Below, piece by piece: positions 1-6,213 of a stretch of 7,081 bases of DNA (the first letter of the stretch is position 1; every line of letters starts with the position of its first letter). A model generated the notes under the pieces. That model saw only the letters and a list, made by a program, of their open reading frames with translations, had not been told where the DNA came from and ran no database searches. A program made the position numbers and the translations under genes. Origin of the DNA: Methanosarcinaceae archaeon (GTDB lineage Archaea > Halobacteriota > Methanosarcinia > Methanosarcinales > Methanosarcinaceae); NCBI GenBank assembly GCA_020793555.1, contig DQIO01000205.1, positions 1 through 7,081 on the forward strand. Reading direction: 5' to 3'.

Positions 1-27
1 TAAAAGTGCTGCATATATGTATTCCAT
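1..27 (-). CDS. rpl12: Ribosomal protein L12 (P1-like stalk protein), N-terminal fragment
   Basis: Only the first nine codons are inside the window; they read MEYIYAALL, the characteristic start of archaeal L12 (aP1). The start at 27 is fixed by a textbook Shine-Dalgarno (AGGTGA, 39-34) six bases upstream. In this family L12 dimers bind the C-terminal helices of P0/L10 and recruit elongation factors to the ribosome. Its position 36 bases after the rpl10 stop is the expected end of the rpl1-rpl10-rpl12 operon. The remaining coding sequence lies beyond base 1. The identification rests on a very short peptide, but peptide, ribosome binding site and gene order all agree. Confidence 0.9.
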
Positions 28-33
28 CGCAAA

Positions 34-39
34 TCACCT
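34..39 (-). promoter_or_regulatory. Ribosome binding site of rpl12
   Basis: The minus strand reads AGGTGA, fully complementary to the archaeal 16S 3' end, with a six-base spacer to the ATG at 27. The rest of the rpl10-rpl12 spacer is AT-rich and includes TTTATAAAT at about 51-59. That resembles a TATA box, but a start 25 bases downstream would fall at the ribosome binding site, so a separate rpl12 promoter is doubtful. Confidence 0.85.
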
Positions 40-63
40 TGTTTAATTAATTTATAAATTCTA

Positions 64-1095
64 TTATCCAAAGAGTGCTCCAAGACCGGCCATTCCGCTC
101 TCTTCAGCTTCTTCTTCTTTCTTTTCAGTCTCTTCTTCCACAGGTTCTTCTGCTGCGGTTTCAGTGACCGCTGCTGCTGTTGTCGTCGCTGCTGCACCCA
201 GAGCTGCTTTGAGCTCATCGTCAACCGCATCTTCATCGTTGCCGGAAGCAACCGATGCAACAGATAACATCTGTGAATTTGCTTTACCAAGCAAAGTTTC
301 CATCAGTTCAGGTTCAAATACTGTCGCTTCGATACCAACATTGCGTGATTCTGAAACAGCTTTTGAGATCAAAGTGCTGATAGTTGCGCTTGTTGGGTAT
401 GCTGCATTTATTGACAGGTTGAATGCCTGCTGAATTGCTGCTGTAAAGTCAGATAAGTATTTATCCTCATCAATTGCCAGCACATCAGGTGTGTAAATCA
501 AACCCGCTTCGCAAACTGCATTAAGATTCAAACCTACTTCCATAGGATAGATCTCAAGCCTGGTCAACATCGCTGCAAGTTTCTGGGAGACGGCCTCGCC
601 TTCCTTTGCAACAACCTTTGTTTCCCTGATGACAACAGAACCACCATCAATAGCTGCAGGAATTCCTGCACCTTGCATATCACCCAATATAGGGCCTGGT
701 GGGAAACTTGTTGGACCCTTTTCCACAATAATATCTTTTGGTGCGATTGCACCTGCTTTTATTGGGGCCGGGCTCTTACTCTGCTCAAGCAATTTATAAA
801 GTTTGAATGGATTCTGATCAGTGAACACCAGTGCGGTCTGCACATCGATGTAATCAACCATTTTTTGGACATCTTCATCGGATTCAGCCAGTGCACGCTT
901 AATTAAAGTATTTCTAGCTACCTTTAAAACAGCTATATCCTTAAGGTTTCTTCTCATACCCTGGAGCTGTTTTGCAGGAATGCCTGTAATGCCAATTAGT
1001 CCGAACAATGGATTTGACTTTATGAGAGATTTTATCTCTTCAATTTCATCTTTTTTCCACTGCGGGATGTGTTCTGAATGATGTTCTTCTGCCAT
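64..1095 (-). CDS. rpl10: Ribosomal protein L10 / acidic stalk protein P0
   Basis: Archaeal P0, the stalk base that binds 23S rRNA next to L11 and carries L12 dimers. Numbering from the first of two adjacent Met codons (344 residues), the globular rRNA-binding domain is about residues 10-110. The archaeal/eukaryal insertion is about 110-200, the helical L12-binding spine about 200-280, and then comes an Ala/Thr-rich hinge (298-316). The protein ends in a Glu/Lys run and the tail GMAGLGALFG, the stalk tail motif that contacts elongation factors. Two starts are possible, ATG at 1098 or 1095. I chose 1095 (343 residues) because the GAGGG at 1107-1103 then sits seven rather than four bases away, and the start overlaps the rpl1 stop as TGATG. 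The overlap implies translational coupling to rpl1. The family call is secure; the start is uncertain by one codon. Confidence 0.96.
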   Translation of the reverse strand: MAEEHHSEHIPQWKKDEIEEIKSLIKSNPLFGLIGITGIPAKQLQGMRRNLKDIAVLKVARNTLIKRALAESDEDVQKMVDYIDVQTALVFTDQNPFKLYKLLEQSKSPAPIKAGAIAPKDIIVEKGPTSFPPGPILGDMQGAGIPAAIDGGSVVIRETKVVAKEGEAVSQKLAAMLTRLEIYPMEVGLNLNAVCEAGLIYTPDVLAIDEDKYLSDFTAAIQQAFNLSINAAYPTSATISTLISKAVSESRNVGIEATVFEPELMETLLGKANSQMLSVASVASGNDEDAVDDELKAALGAAATTTAAAVTETAAEEPVEEETEKKEEEAEESGMAGLGALFG

Positions 1096-1736
1096 CATAC
1101 CACCCTCACAGATTTGCCCATTGTAGTCGTTATATAAACGGACTTGAAATTTTGTTTGCCCTTATCAAGAGAACGTTCCAGTCTGTTAATCACAGTCTCT
1201 ATATTCTCAATAAGATCGTCTTCACTCATTTCACGACTGCCAACTGCAACGTGGAATGTTAATTTATCCTTTGACCGTAACCGAATAGAGTTCTTGGTGG
1301 TGTTTATCAGATCCACCACATTCTTGTCCGGTGTGAGCGGAATTGGCATCTTACCTCTTGGTCCTAAAATTGCACCCAAGGATTTACCAATTTGAGCCAT
1401 ATACTGGACTTCCGCAATAAAAGAATCACATCCATTTGCAAGAGTTCGTGCTTTTGACTTATCAGCTCCCAGCTCTTCTATATCCTCATCAGTGAGAACA
1501 TAATCAGCGCCGGCATCTTTTGCCTTAAGCCCGACATCACCCTTTGCAAAAACCGCGATCTTCCTGGATTTACCAAGACCTTTGGGAAGTACAATTGTTT
1601 CATCAACTCTGAACTTAGGCTGACTCATATCAAGATTTTTCAAATTGACAGCCATGTCCACACTTTCTCTGAATTTGCGGTCAGGCGAGTCGCTAAGTAA
1701 CTGTTTTACGGCACTTGCTATATTTTCTTCTGTCAT
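1095..1736 (-). CDS. rpl1: Ribosomal protein L1
   Basis: Archaeal L1, which forms the mobile stalk near the E site that helps release deacylated tRNA. The chosen start gives 213 residues, normal for archaeal L1. It begins MTEENIASAV, contains the conserved KFRESVDMAVNL segment at 21-32 and the L1 signature GPRGKMP at 125-131, and ends in a basic segment MGKSVRVV. The frame stays open upstream to 1808, but those 24 codons look non-coding, and a strong GGGAGGAG lies just ahead of the ATG at 1736. In Methanococcus L1 represses its own operon by binding an mRNA hairpin about 30 bases inside the coding region. I see no comparable hairpin there, whereas the leader upstream is heavily structured. 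It is the first gene of the rpl1-rpl10-rpl12 unit. Confidence 0.97.
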   Translation of the reverse strand: MTEENIASAVKQLLSDSPDRKFRESVDMAVNLKNLDMSQPKFRVDETIVLPKGLGKSRKIAVFAKGDVGLKAKDAGADYVLTDEDIEELGADKSKARTLANGCDSFIAEVQYMAQIGKSLGAILGPRGKMPIPLTPDKNVVDLINTTKNSIRLRSKDKLTFHVAVGSREMSEDDLIENIETVINRLERSLDKGKQNFKSVYITTTMGKSVRVV

Positions 1737-1740
1737 TCTA

Positions 1741-1748
1741 CTCCTCCC
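1741..1748 (-). promoter_or_regulatory. Ribosome binding site of rpl1
   Basis: GGGAGGAG on the minus strand, four bases upstream of the ATG at 1736. It decides the start against the longer open frame. Its first two G residues are also the last two bases of the 3' arm of the long-range helix in the leader (1747-1753), so folding of that helix abuts and slightly overlaps the site. Confidence 0.85.
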
Positions 1749-1850
1749 GTAGTGTACAAACATCTGTTTGCATGCAGGAATTGATTCCTTGCACCCGGAC
1801 ATACACATAAATCATGCATAATCCGGTACAGCCGCTTCGGCCTACTACGG
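1747..1850 (-). promoter_or_regulatory. Structured rpl1 leader, candidate cis-regulatory RNA
   Basis: On the mRNA strand CCGTAGT (1850-1844) pairs perfectly with ACTACGG (1753-1747), closing a compact region. Inside, in order, are four hairpins. The first is GCCG-AAG-CGGC (1841-1831). The second is CCGGA/TCCGG (1826-1822 with 1799-1795, 22-nt loop). The third is TGC-AGGAA/TTCCT-GCA with one bulged A and loop TCAA (1793-1773). The fourth is TGCAAAC/GTTTGTA with loop AGAT and one G-U pair (1772-1755). Linkers are 2, 4, 1, 0 and 1 nt, so nearly every base outside the loops is paired, and the closing helix ends at the rpl1 Shine-Dalgarno. In the halophile Halobacterium cutirubrum the L1-L10-L12 transcript is separate from L11 and has a leader proposed to mimic the L1 site on 23S rRNA. 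A similar role here is inference. Confidence 0.5.
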
Positions 1851-1857
1851 ATGTCAT

Positions 1858-1875
1858 AAAGACCGTTTGGTCTTC
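1858..1875 (-). repeat. Hairpin in the 5' part of the rpl1 leader
   Basis: AAGACC and GGTCTT are separated by AAAC (1874-1859), extendable by one G-U pair. It lies seven bases upstream of the closing helix of the structured leader and downstream of the predicted transcription start, so it would be in the mRNA. Its role is unknown. Confidence 0.5.
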
Positions 1876-1879
1876 ATGG

Positions 1880-1897
1880 GCTCTTCAATAGAAGAGC
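1880..1897 (-). repeat. Perfect 7-bp inverted repeat at the predicted rpl1 transcription start
   Basis: GCTCTTC-TATT-GAAGAGC. The likely start from the TATA-like element at 1904-1910 falls within this repeat (about 1880-1885), so it could be a DNA operator. In a read-through transcript from rpl11 it would form an RNA hairpin. The CTCTTC of its upstream arm could also pair with GAGGAG at 1746-1741 (one G-U), that is, with the rpl1 ribosome binding site. Confidence 0.5.
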
Positions 1898-1902
1898 ACT
1901 TG

Positions 1903-1911
1903 CTTTTAAAC
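1903..1911 (-). promoter_or_regulatory. Probable promoter (TATA box) of the rpl1-rpl10-rpl12 unit
   Basis: GTTTAAAAG on the minus strand resembles an archaeal TATA box, lying 50 bases past the rpl11 stop. A start about 25 bases downstream would be near 1882, giving a leader of about 145 nt. The upstream BRE is not convincing, so confidence is moderate. The long rpl11-rpl1 spacer itself argues for separate transcription. Confidence 0.45.
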
Positions 1912-1960
1912 CTATCGGTTAATTGAACTATGTTAATTGTGATATTACGGTTGAAAAACT

Positions 1961-2446
1961 TCACCATTCTTCGGCTGCCAGAACTTCATCGAATTTTCCT
2001 TCATCGATGGATTTTTGGCACTCTCTTGGATCAACGCCTTCAACAGTGACGCCCATCGGAACACATGTACCGATAACTTCTTTCACTGCAGCCTTAAGAT
2101 CGTATGAAAGGATATCATCCTTTTTCATGCGCGCAACTTTTGCAGCCTGTGGAACTGTCAGATCTCCAACAACAACTGTACCTGATTCACCAGAGCCTTT
2201 CTCAATTCCGATCTCTTTTTTGATGAGTGCAGCAGTTGGTGGTGTTCCAATCTCGATCTCTATGTTCTTATCATCGTCAACAATAACCTTCACAGGAACC
2301 TGCATTCCATTGAAGTCCTTTGTTTTTTCGTTTATCTTATCTATAACATCTTTGATGTTCACGCCAAGCGGTCCGAGTGCCGGACCAAGAGGTGGTCCCG
2401 GGTTTGCTTTTCCGCCTGCTACTAATGCTTCAACAACACTTGCCAT
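1961..2446 (-). CDS. rpl11: Ribosomal protein L11
   Basis: Complete archaeal L11 of 161 residues, which binds the GTPase-associated region of 23S rRNA beside P0. The N-terminal domain carries the conserved Gly/Pro-rich stretch [17 protein letters not shown] at 15-31. The C-terminal rRNA-binding domain (about 70-145) includes the [12 protein letters not shown] segment at 126-137. Translation starts at the ATG at 2446 with GGTGAT six bases upstream (2458-2453). It follows spt5 after 71 AT-rich bases and precedes rpl1 after 224 bases. The protein has no oddities; a 195-codon open frame opposite it on the plus strand is a shadow of its codon pattern. Confidence 0.97.
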   Translation of the reverse strand: MASVVEALVAGGKANPGPPLGPALGPLGVNIKDVIDKINEKTKDFNGMQVPVKVIVDDDKNIEIEIGTPPTAALIKKEIGIEKGSGESGTVVVGDLTVPQAAKVARMKKDDILSYDLKAAVKEVIGTCVPMGVTVEGVDPRECQKSIDEGKFDEVLAAEEW

Positions 2447-2458
2447 TTTATTATCACC

Positions 2459-2496
2459 ATTTGTATATTTAATAATTAATTATCTGTATATGAAAA
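2459..2496 (-). promoter_or_regulatory. AT-rich spt5-rpl11 spacer with possible TATA elements
   Basis: The spacer contains TTTTCATATACAG (2496-2484) and TTATTAAATATAC (about 2475-2462) on the minus strand. The first would place a start near 2465, leaving a leader of about 18 nt; the second is too close to the ATG unless the message is leaderless. No U-tract terminator for spt5 is visible, so read-through from secE-spt5 plus an internal promoter are both possible. Confidence 0.3.
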
Positions 2497-2517
2497 CGTT
2501 ATTCTGTTAACCAATCC

Positions 2518-2982
2518 TCAAGCATTTTTTTCCTCTTTCTTGAGGACCCTCACGGTATCTCCACGAATAGTTATAGGTATTGGTACAACTGCATCGAACA
2601 ATTCAACCGTGATCTCCTCGTGACTTTCATCCACCCGCTTGACACGTGCCTTCTCGCCCTTAAACGGACCGGATGTCACCTCAATGATAGCGCCTTCAGT
2701 TATTCCTGTTACAGTCGGTTTTGGAGTAAGGAAATGTGACACTTCCTCAAGACTGGACTGACCCTTAACCACAGTTCGCGCATGTGCAACATTTTGGATT
2801 GTCAGATCAACAATTCCGGAATCATGTGCTTCTACAAGAACATATCCTTTAAGTTCATCCGGAACAAGGATCGCTTTGATATCATAATGTTCCTTCCTTG
2901 CGACCATTGCCATCATATTGGCAACAGAACGCTCCTGGTTTGCAGTAGTCTTAACAACAAAAATTGCAACATCATCACTCAT
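2518..2982 (-). CDS. spt5: Transcription elongation factor Spt5 (archaeal NusG homologue)
   Basis: Spt5 binds the RNA polymerase clamp, usually with Spt4, closing the cleft over DNA, and its KOW domain can contact the ribosome. The 154-residue product fits the family. The NGN domain spans about 4-84, with the conserved TTANQE at 12-17, and the single KOW domain spans about 92-147, with VTSGPFKGEKARV at 102-114. I chose ATG 2982 rather than an in-frame GTG at 2997: it matches the family start and avoids overlap with secE, leaving a five-base gap. No strong ribosome binding site is seen (AAGTGGATG at the end of secE), so coupling to secE translation is likely. secE-spt5 adjacency parallels secE-nusG in bacteria. 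Confidence 0.96.
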   Translation of the reverse strand: MSDDVAIFVVKTTANQERSVANMMAMVARKEHYDIKAILVPDELKGYVLVEAHDSGIVDLTIQNVAHARTVVKGQSSLEEVSHFLTPKPTVTGITEGAIIEVTSGPFKGEKARVKRVDESHEEITVELFDAVVPIPITIRGDTVRVLKKEEKNA

Positions 2983-2987
2983 GATAA

Positions 2988-3200
2988 TTACATCCACTTA
3001 GGAACTTCTGTCAGCAACACATAAATTATGAATCCAATAAACCCTATAAGAATAATGCCTGCACCCGCAACCTTAGCGATCATCAGGAATTCTTCTCTTG
3101 ACGGTTTCTTGGTCAACTTGAGTACTCTCAAGTACGATTTTAGTGTCTTACTGACGTTTATATTTTTTAAATTGCTCAAATTAAATGTGCTTTCTACCAA
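2988..3200 (-). CDS. secE: Preprotein translocase subunit SecE (Sec61-gamma)
   Basis: A 70-residue membrane protein that clamps SecY in the translocon. It has a polar N-terminus, an amphipathic helix with the family pattern LKLTKKPSREEF at 27-38, and one transmembrane segment at about 42-64 rich in Ile, Gly and Phe. The start is unusual: the only start codon that gives a family-length N-terminus is TTG at 3200. The frame has a TGA three codons upstream and no ATG before residue 40. Upstream support is weak (GTGAG about seven bases away). It is followed five bases later by spt5 and preceded by a good promoter. The identity is firm; the start is inferred. Confidence 0.92.
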   Translation of the reverse strand: MVESTFNLSNLKNINVSKTLKSYLRVLKLTKKPSREEFLMIAKVAGAGIILIGFIGFIIYVLLTEVPKWM

Positions 3201-3209
3201 AACTACTCA

Positions 3210-3219
3210 CAACCGGTTG
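3210..3219. repeat. Perfect 10-bp palindrome at the secE transcription start
   Basis: CAACCGGTTG lies about 25 bases downstream of the centre of the secE TATA box, at the expected start of transcription, and 10 bases before the TTG start codon. Its position suits a repressor site; no known regulator consensus is recognised. Confidence 0.5.
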
Positions 3220-3239
3220 AATGATAAATTGATTATTGA

Positions 3240-3247
3240 TATATAAA
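3240..3247 (-). promoter_or_regulatory. secE-spt5 promoter (TATA box)
   Basis: TTTATATA on the minus strand is a near-consensus archaeal TATA box. It predicts a start near 3219 and a leader of about 19 nt before secE. It is the only strong promoter in the spacer after the ftsZ terminator. Confidence 0.7.
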
Positions 3248-3266
3248 TGTATAATGTCAAACTAAC

Positions 3267-3286
3267 GTGATTGGTGTTACAATCAC
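3267..3286. repeat. Perfect 7-bp inverted repeat upstream of the secE TATA box
   Basis: GTGATTG-GTGTTA-CAATCAC, centred about 32 bp upstream of the TATA box centre, where an archaeal activator or repressor dimer could bind. The rest of the spacer to the ftsZ terminator holds another small repeat, AAACTA-AA-TAGTTT (3301-3314), and no convincing gene. Confidence 0.45.
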
Positions 3287-3407
3287 ATAGAATGTAGGGC
3301 AAACTAAATAGTTTACACCATAAAATACCTTTCGATTGAATCCACCACAAAATATGAGTAAATTCCCCCTCCAGTCAAATTATAAAGTTCTGCAAATTAC
3401 ATACTAT

Positions 3408-3434
3408 AAAAAATGAAAAGGTTTGACCTTTTCA
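3408..3434 (-). terminator. Terminator of the dtdA-ftsZ unit
   Basis: On the minus strand a perfect 9-bp stem, TGAAAAGGT/ACCTTTTCA with loop CAA (3434-3414), is followed directly by six T (3413-3408). The first three bases of the stem are the ftsZ TGA stop codon. It looks like an intrinsic terminator; archaeal termination depends mainly on the U-tract, so the stem may instead protect the 3' end. Confidence 0.8.
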
Positions 3435-4535
3435 CTTTACGAAATCAATTCCATATCGGCGAGTCACATTTTGCGCACCGCCGTGCCCGTATATCTGAGG
3501 TGATTTTACACCTGTAACAACAATCATCGTACGCACAGAATGTTCCAGTTCAGGATCGATCTGTGCACCCCAAATAAGTCTTGCATTAGGATCAATACGG
3601 CTGTACACTTCCTGTACAACACTTTCTGCTTCTGCAATTGTCATATCAGGTCCACCGACAACATTCACAAGAGCCGATGTCGCACCTGAGATATCCACAT
3701 CAAGAAGCGGACTTCTGAGTGCTTTTTGAACCGACTCGATAGCTTTGTCCTCACCATCTGCCTCACCAAGTCCGATCATAGCGACACCACCATTTTGCAT
3801 GACTGTCCTGACATCCGCAAAATCAAGGTTAACAAGACCTGGCTTTGTAATAAGTTCAGTGATTCCTTTAACTGCCCTCATCAATACCTCGTCGGATACC
3901 TTAAATGCAGCTTGTAATGGTAACCTTGGAACAATCTCAAGTAACTTGTCGTTTGGAACCACGATCACCGTATCCGCAACATCCCTCAGCCTCTCAAGAC
4001 CTGCCTCGGCATTGGTACGCCTGACCTGTCCTTCTACTCCGAAAGGTAATGTTACAACTGCAATTGTCAATGCGCCTGCATCACGTGCAGCTTCTGCGAC
4101 GACTGGTGCTGAGCCGGTCCCGGTTCCGCCACCAAGCCCTGCAGTAATGAACACCATATCGGTATCTTCAACAACTGCATTAAGTTCGTCCACGCTTTCA
4201 AGTGCTGCATCTTCCCCGATCTGTGGAAGACTTCCTGCACCAAGCCCTCTTGTCTTTTTCCTGCCGATTAGTATCTTATGATCAGCTTCAACATGCAAAA
4301 GATGCTGAGCATCAGTATTCAGTGCAATAAGTTCTGCACCCTTGATTCCCTCATCCCTCATGCGCTGAGCGCTGTTTGAGCCACCGCCGCCGCAACCTAT
4401 AACTTTGATATTCGTCTGAAGGTCATGCAGCATTGCTTCAAGCTCTGCATTAATATCCTCATGCACCGGAGCACTAGAATTAATGTGCCCCTCTTGTGCA
4501 GACCGTGTTAATGCCTCTTCTACGATGGATTTCAT
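3432..4535 (-). CDS. ftsZ: Cell division GTPase FtsZ (FtsZ1-like)
   Basis: Tubulin-family GTPase that polymerises at mid-cell to build the division ring. The 367-residue protein has all catalytic elements. These are the nucleotide loop GCGGGGSN (47-54), NTDAQ (73-77), the tubulin signature GGGTGTG (135-141), TLPFGVEG (162-169), and the T7 loop N236-x-D238-x-x-D241, which completes the GTPase site of the next subunit. A 40-residue N-terminal extension precedes the fold, and the C-terminal tail after about 345 is short. Its overall resemblance is to Methanocaldococcus FtsZ1, and position next to secE-spt5 fits; paralogue assignment is inference. The start at 4535 has GGAGG nine bases upstream. 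It follows dtdA after 34 bases without a terminator, so the two are probably co-transcribed. Confidence 0.97.
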   Translation of the reverse strand: MKSIVEEALTRSAQEGHINSSAPVHEDINAELEAMLHDLQTNIKVIGCGGGGSNSAQRMRDEGIKGAELIALNTDAQHLLHVEADHKILIGRKKTRGLGAGSLPQIGEDAALESVDELNAVVEDTDMVFITAGLGGGTGTGSAPVVAEAARDAGALTIAVVTLPFGVEGQVRRTNAEAGLERLRDVADTVIVVPNDKLLEIVPRLPLQAAFKVSDEVLMRAVKGITELITKPGLVNLDFADVRTVMQNGGVAMIGLGEADGEDKAIESVQKALRSPLLDVDISGATSALVNVVGGPDMTIAEAESVVQEVYSRIDPNARLIWGAQIDPELEHSVRTMIVVTGVKSPQIYGHGGAQNVTRRYGIDFVK

Positions 4536-4569
4536 AAGTGTTTTCCTCCAAGAGTGAAAATTGTTAATA

Positions 4570-6021
4570 TTAAAAGTTGATTATATTTGTTAATGTGATA
4601 GCTTTTCTGTTTGATCGATATACCATTTCAGGTGTTATAATATTTCCGTTGACTGTGACTGACTTTCCACTTGCAAGTTCCCCAAACATGGGACCTGAAG
4701 GAACGCCCAATTCACGAGCAAGCTCAGGGTTAAATTTTTGATCGATGATATATAAAATCATCTTTTCGGGAATATATTCGATTGCATATTGTTCTTTTAG
4801 TATTTGAATGCATTCATTTGTAAGTTCCTGTGCAACAGCCCTTGCACACTCGTCATCGATACTGAAAATCACATGAGCGATTGTCCCATTTGAACGCTCA
4901 AGATACGCAATATTATTACAGTCAAAAAATGCCCTGATACGCACCTTGTCCACAGCTCCAGCTTCTTGCAATAGTTCCCGATCAACCTTTGATACATTAA
5001 TTTTCGGAAAATTGCACTCCATACAAGATAAATCGAGCATTTTGATCTCACGTTTCATACTATCCGTAAATTTTACACGTCCGCCTGGACAAAACTCGTT
5101 CGCCTTCAAAAGCAACTGCTTGTAAAACTCCCACGGAATCCCATTCATCTCCCTGATATCTCCTTCCCGTAACACCTTATACCCAAGTTCTTCAACGATC
5201 TTGTTAATACGTTCCCGTTCCTTAGCAGACATTGATTTGCGGTCAAAATATACAAAATCCGCATCAGATTTCTCAAATGCCACCCTGATCATATCTTTAT
5301 CTAAATGTGGCAACTGATAACTCGGAAAATTATGTCCAAACGTAATATTGGTTTCAAACAACAATTTTGACTGGCGTGACGCATAATGCCCTCCTCCAAA
5401 ACCAAGAGCTACAGGCAGTTCTTCAAGATCAAGGGACATGATAGCATTTGCAACGATCTCCCCTGGAATTTGGTCACCCCATTGTAATTCATCACTTCCG
5501 ATCTCAGCATACACCGAAGGAACATTAAGATTCGTAGGACCATGGTGTGTCGATTCCATGGATACATCATAATCAGTATTTTTTGCCAACATCCGCATTG
5601 TCATAAGAAGCGAACGAAGTGCATGAGGTGCAGCTTTTGCAAATTCCTGTGGTCTTCCCCCAAATTCAGCATCCTTCACATTACCTGTAAAATGCGCGGT
5701 AAGAAGTTTACGTCCATCATTGCTCTTGTGCTTTGATGCAAAAATTATCAGTTTAGCCGGCAAACCGCAATTCACAAGCTTTTCATCAATCCCATCCTGA
5801 AAAATATGATGCTTAACGACCTCAACGATCCGGAAATTGTTAAACTCATAGATAGAACAGACATCGCCACAACCATCAGGGGGACAGGTGACCTCTGTCC
5901 ATTCACGCATGGAAAGAAGATGGTTTTTGATATTCTGGCTTGCTTTGTCAATTATTGAACAGACGATTGTTATCTTTGGCTCATCTGCTTGTTTTGAATG
6001 TAAAATTGGAATCTCGGTCAT
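4570..6021 (-). CDS. dtdA: D-aminoacyl-tRNA deacylase DtdA (DTD2/GEK1 type) with C-terminal extension
   Basis: Hydrolyses the ester bond of D-aminoacyl-tRNAs, a metal-dependent activity in this family, keeping D-amino acids out of protein. The catalytic domain is about residues 15-290. It shows [13 protein letters not shown] (16-28), [21 protein letters not shown] (94-114), ESTHHGP (156-162), EIGSDELQW (173-181), GFGGGHYA (207-214) and the end motif [10 protein letters not shown] (282-291). Short archaeal homologues stop near there at about 270-280 residues. This one has about 190 further residues, a size I recall for Methanosarcinales. The extension ends in a tRNase Z-like segment (439-478). 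Start 6021 is the only ATG before residue 39; its ribosome binding site is weak. It has its own promoter and leads into ftsZ. Confidence 0.95.
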   Translation of the reverse strand: MTEIPILHSKQADEPKITIVCSIIDKASQNIKNHLLSMREWTEVTCPPDGCGDVCSIYEFNNFRIVEVVKHHIFQDGIDEKLVNCGLPAKLIIFASKHKSNDGRKLLTAHFTGNVKDAEFGGRPQEFAKAAPHALRSLLMTMRMLAKNTDYDVSMESTHHGPTNLNVPSVYAEIGSDELQWGDQIPGEIVANAIMSLDLEELPVALGFGGGHYASRQSKLLFETNITFGHNFPSYQLPHLDKDMIRVAFEKSDADFVYFDRKSMSAKERERINKIVEELGYKVLREGDIREMNGIPWEFYKQLLLKANEFCPGGRVKFTDSMKREIKMLDLSCMECNFPKINVSKVDRELLQEAGAVDKVRIRAFFDCNNIAYLERSNGTIAHVIFSIDDECARAVAQELTNECIQILKEQYAIEYIPEKMILYIIDQKFNPELARELGVPSGPMFGELASGKSVTVNGNIITPEMVYRSNRKAITLTNIINF

Positions 6022-6099
6022 TGGCGAATCTCTTGTAATGGGTAGTAATAATTAGTAACTTGTAATTGATATTTGTTAACTGGATTAAGGAATACTGCA

Positions 6100-6114
6100 T
6101 TATATAAATTTGTC
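6100..6114 (-). promoter_or_regulatory. dtdA-ftsZ promoter (BRE and TATA box)
   Basis: On the minus strand TTTATATAA (6108-6100) is preceded by GACAAA, which resembles a BRE. The expected start is near 6079, giving a leader of about 57 nt to the dtdA ATG. This is among the best promoter matches in the window. Confidence 0.75.
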
Positions 6115-6122
6115 ACCTTAAT

Positions 6123-6170
6123 GACATTCGCCACAACACCATACTAGTGTTGTGTCAACTATCAAATGTC
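6123..6170. repeat. Nested inverted repeat between two divergent promoter elements
   Basis: A perfect 8-bp repeat, CACAACAC/GTGTTGTG with a 7-nt centre (6132-6154), lies inside a 6-bp repeat, GACATT (6123-6128) and AATGTC (6165-6170). It sits 24 bp from the dtdA TATA box and 16 bp from a plus-strand BRE/TATA candidate. The position suits an operator controlling both; no known consensus is recognised. Confidence 0.5.
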
Positions 6171-6182
6171 GAAATATTTAAC
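6170..6182 (+). promoter_or_regulatory. Candidate divergent promoter
   Basis: CGAAATATTTAAC on the plus strand has the CGAAA form of an archaeal BRE directly followed by a TATA-like TATTTAA. A start would fall near 6202, at the beginning of a structured stretch with no credible gene. It is a single short motif in AT-rich DNA, so chance is possible. Confidence 0.4.
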
Positions 6183-6190
6183 CGAAACTG

Positions 6191-6213
6191 AAAAAATAAG
6201 GGCATTAGTCCCT
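6191..6213 (-). terminator. Possible terminator downstream of the Trm5-like gene
   Basis: On the minus strand AGGG-ACTAATG-CCCT (6213-6199) is followed by TA and six T (6196-6191). The stem is weak (4 bp), but the U-tract is good. It lies 212-234 bases past the Trm5-like stop codon, so it would end a long 3' UTR or a separate short transcript. Confidence 0.4.

Noticed and set aside
1737..1808. 24 extra codons upstream of rpl1 as part of the protein
   Set aside because: They lie in the structured leader, would have the ribosome binding site inside the gene, and L1 homologues start at the chosen Met.
1747..1850. tRNA or tRNA-like element in the rpl1 leader (7-bp outer helix, 2-nt linker, 4-bp second helix)
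   Set aside because: The second helix has only a 3-nt loop, there is no T-loop sequence, no 7-nt anticodon loop and too many helices; the resemblance is only topological.
1923..2510. 195-codon open frame on the plus strand opposite rpl11
   Set aside because: It mirrors the rpl11 codon pattern, has a low-complexity Ser/Pro/Thr composition and no ribosome binding site; rpl11 is unmistakable on the other strand.
3210..3350. Open frame of about 46 codons on the minus strand upstream of secE
   Set aside because: Starts at TTG without a properly spaced ribosome binding site and runs through the secE promoter elements.
3745..4281. 178-codon open frame on the plus strand inside ftsZ
   Set aside because: Shadow of ftsZ, rich in Ser/Pro/Ala/Thr, with no recognisable domain.
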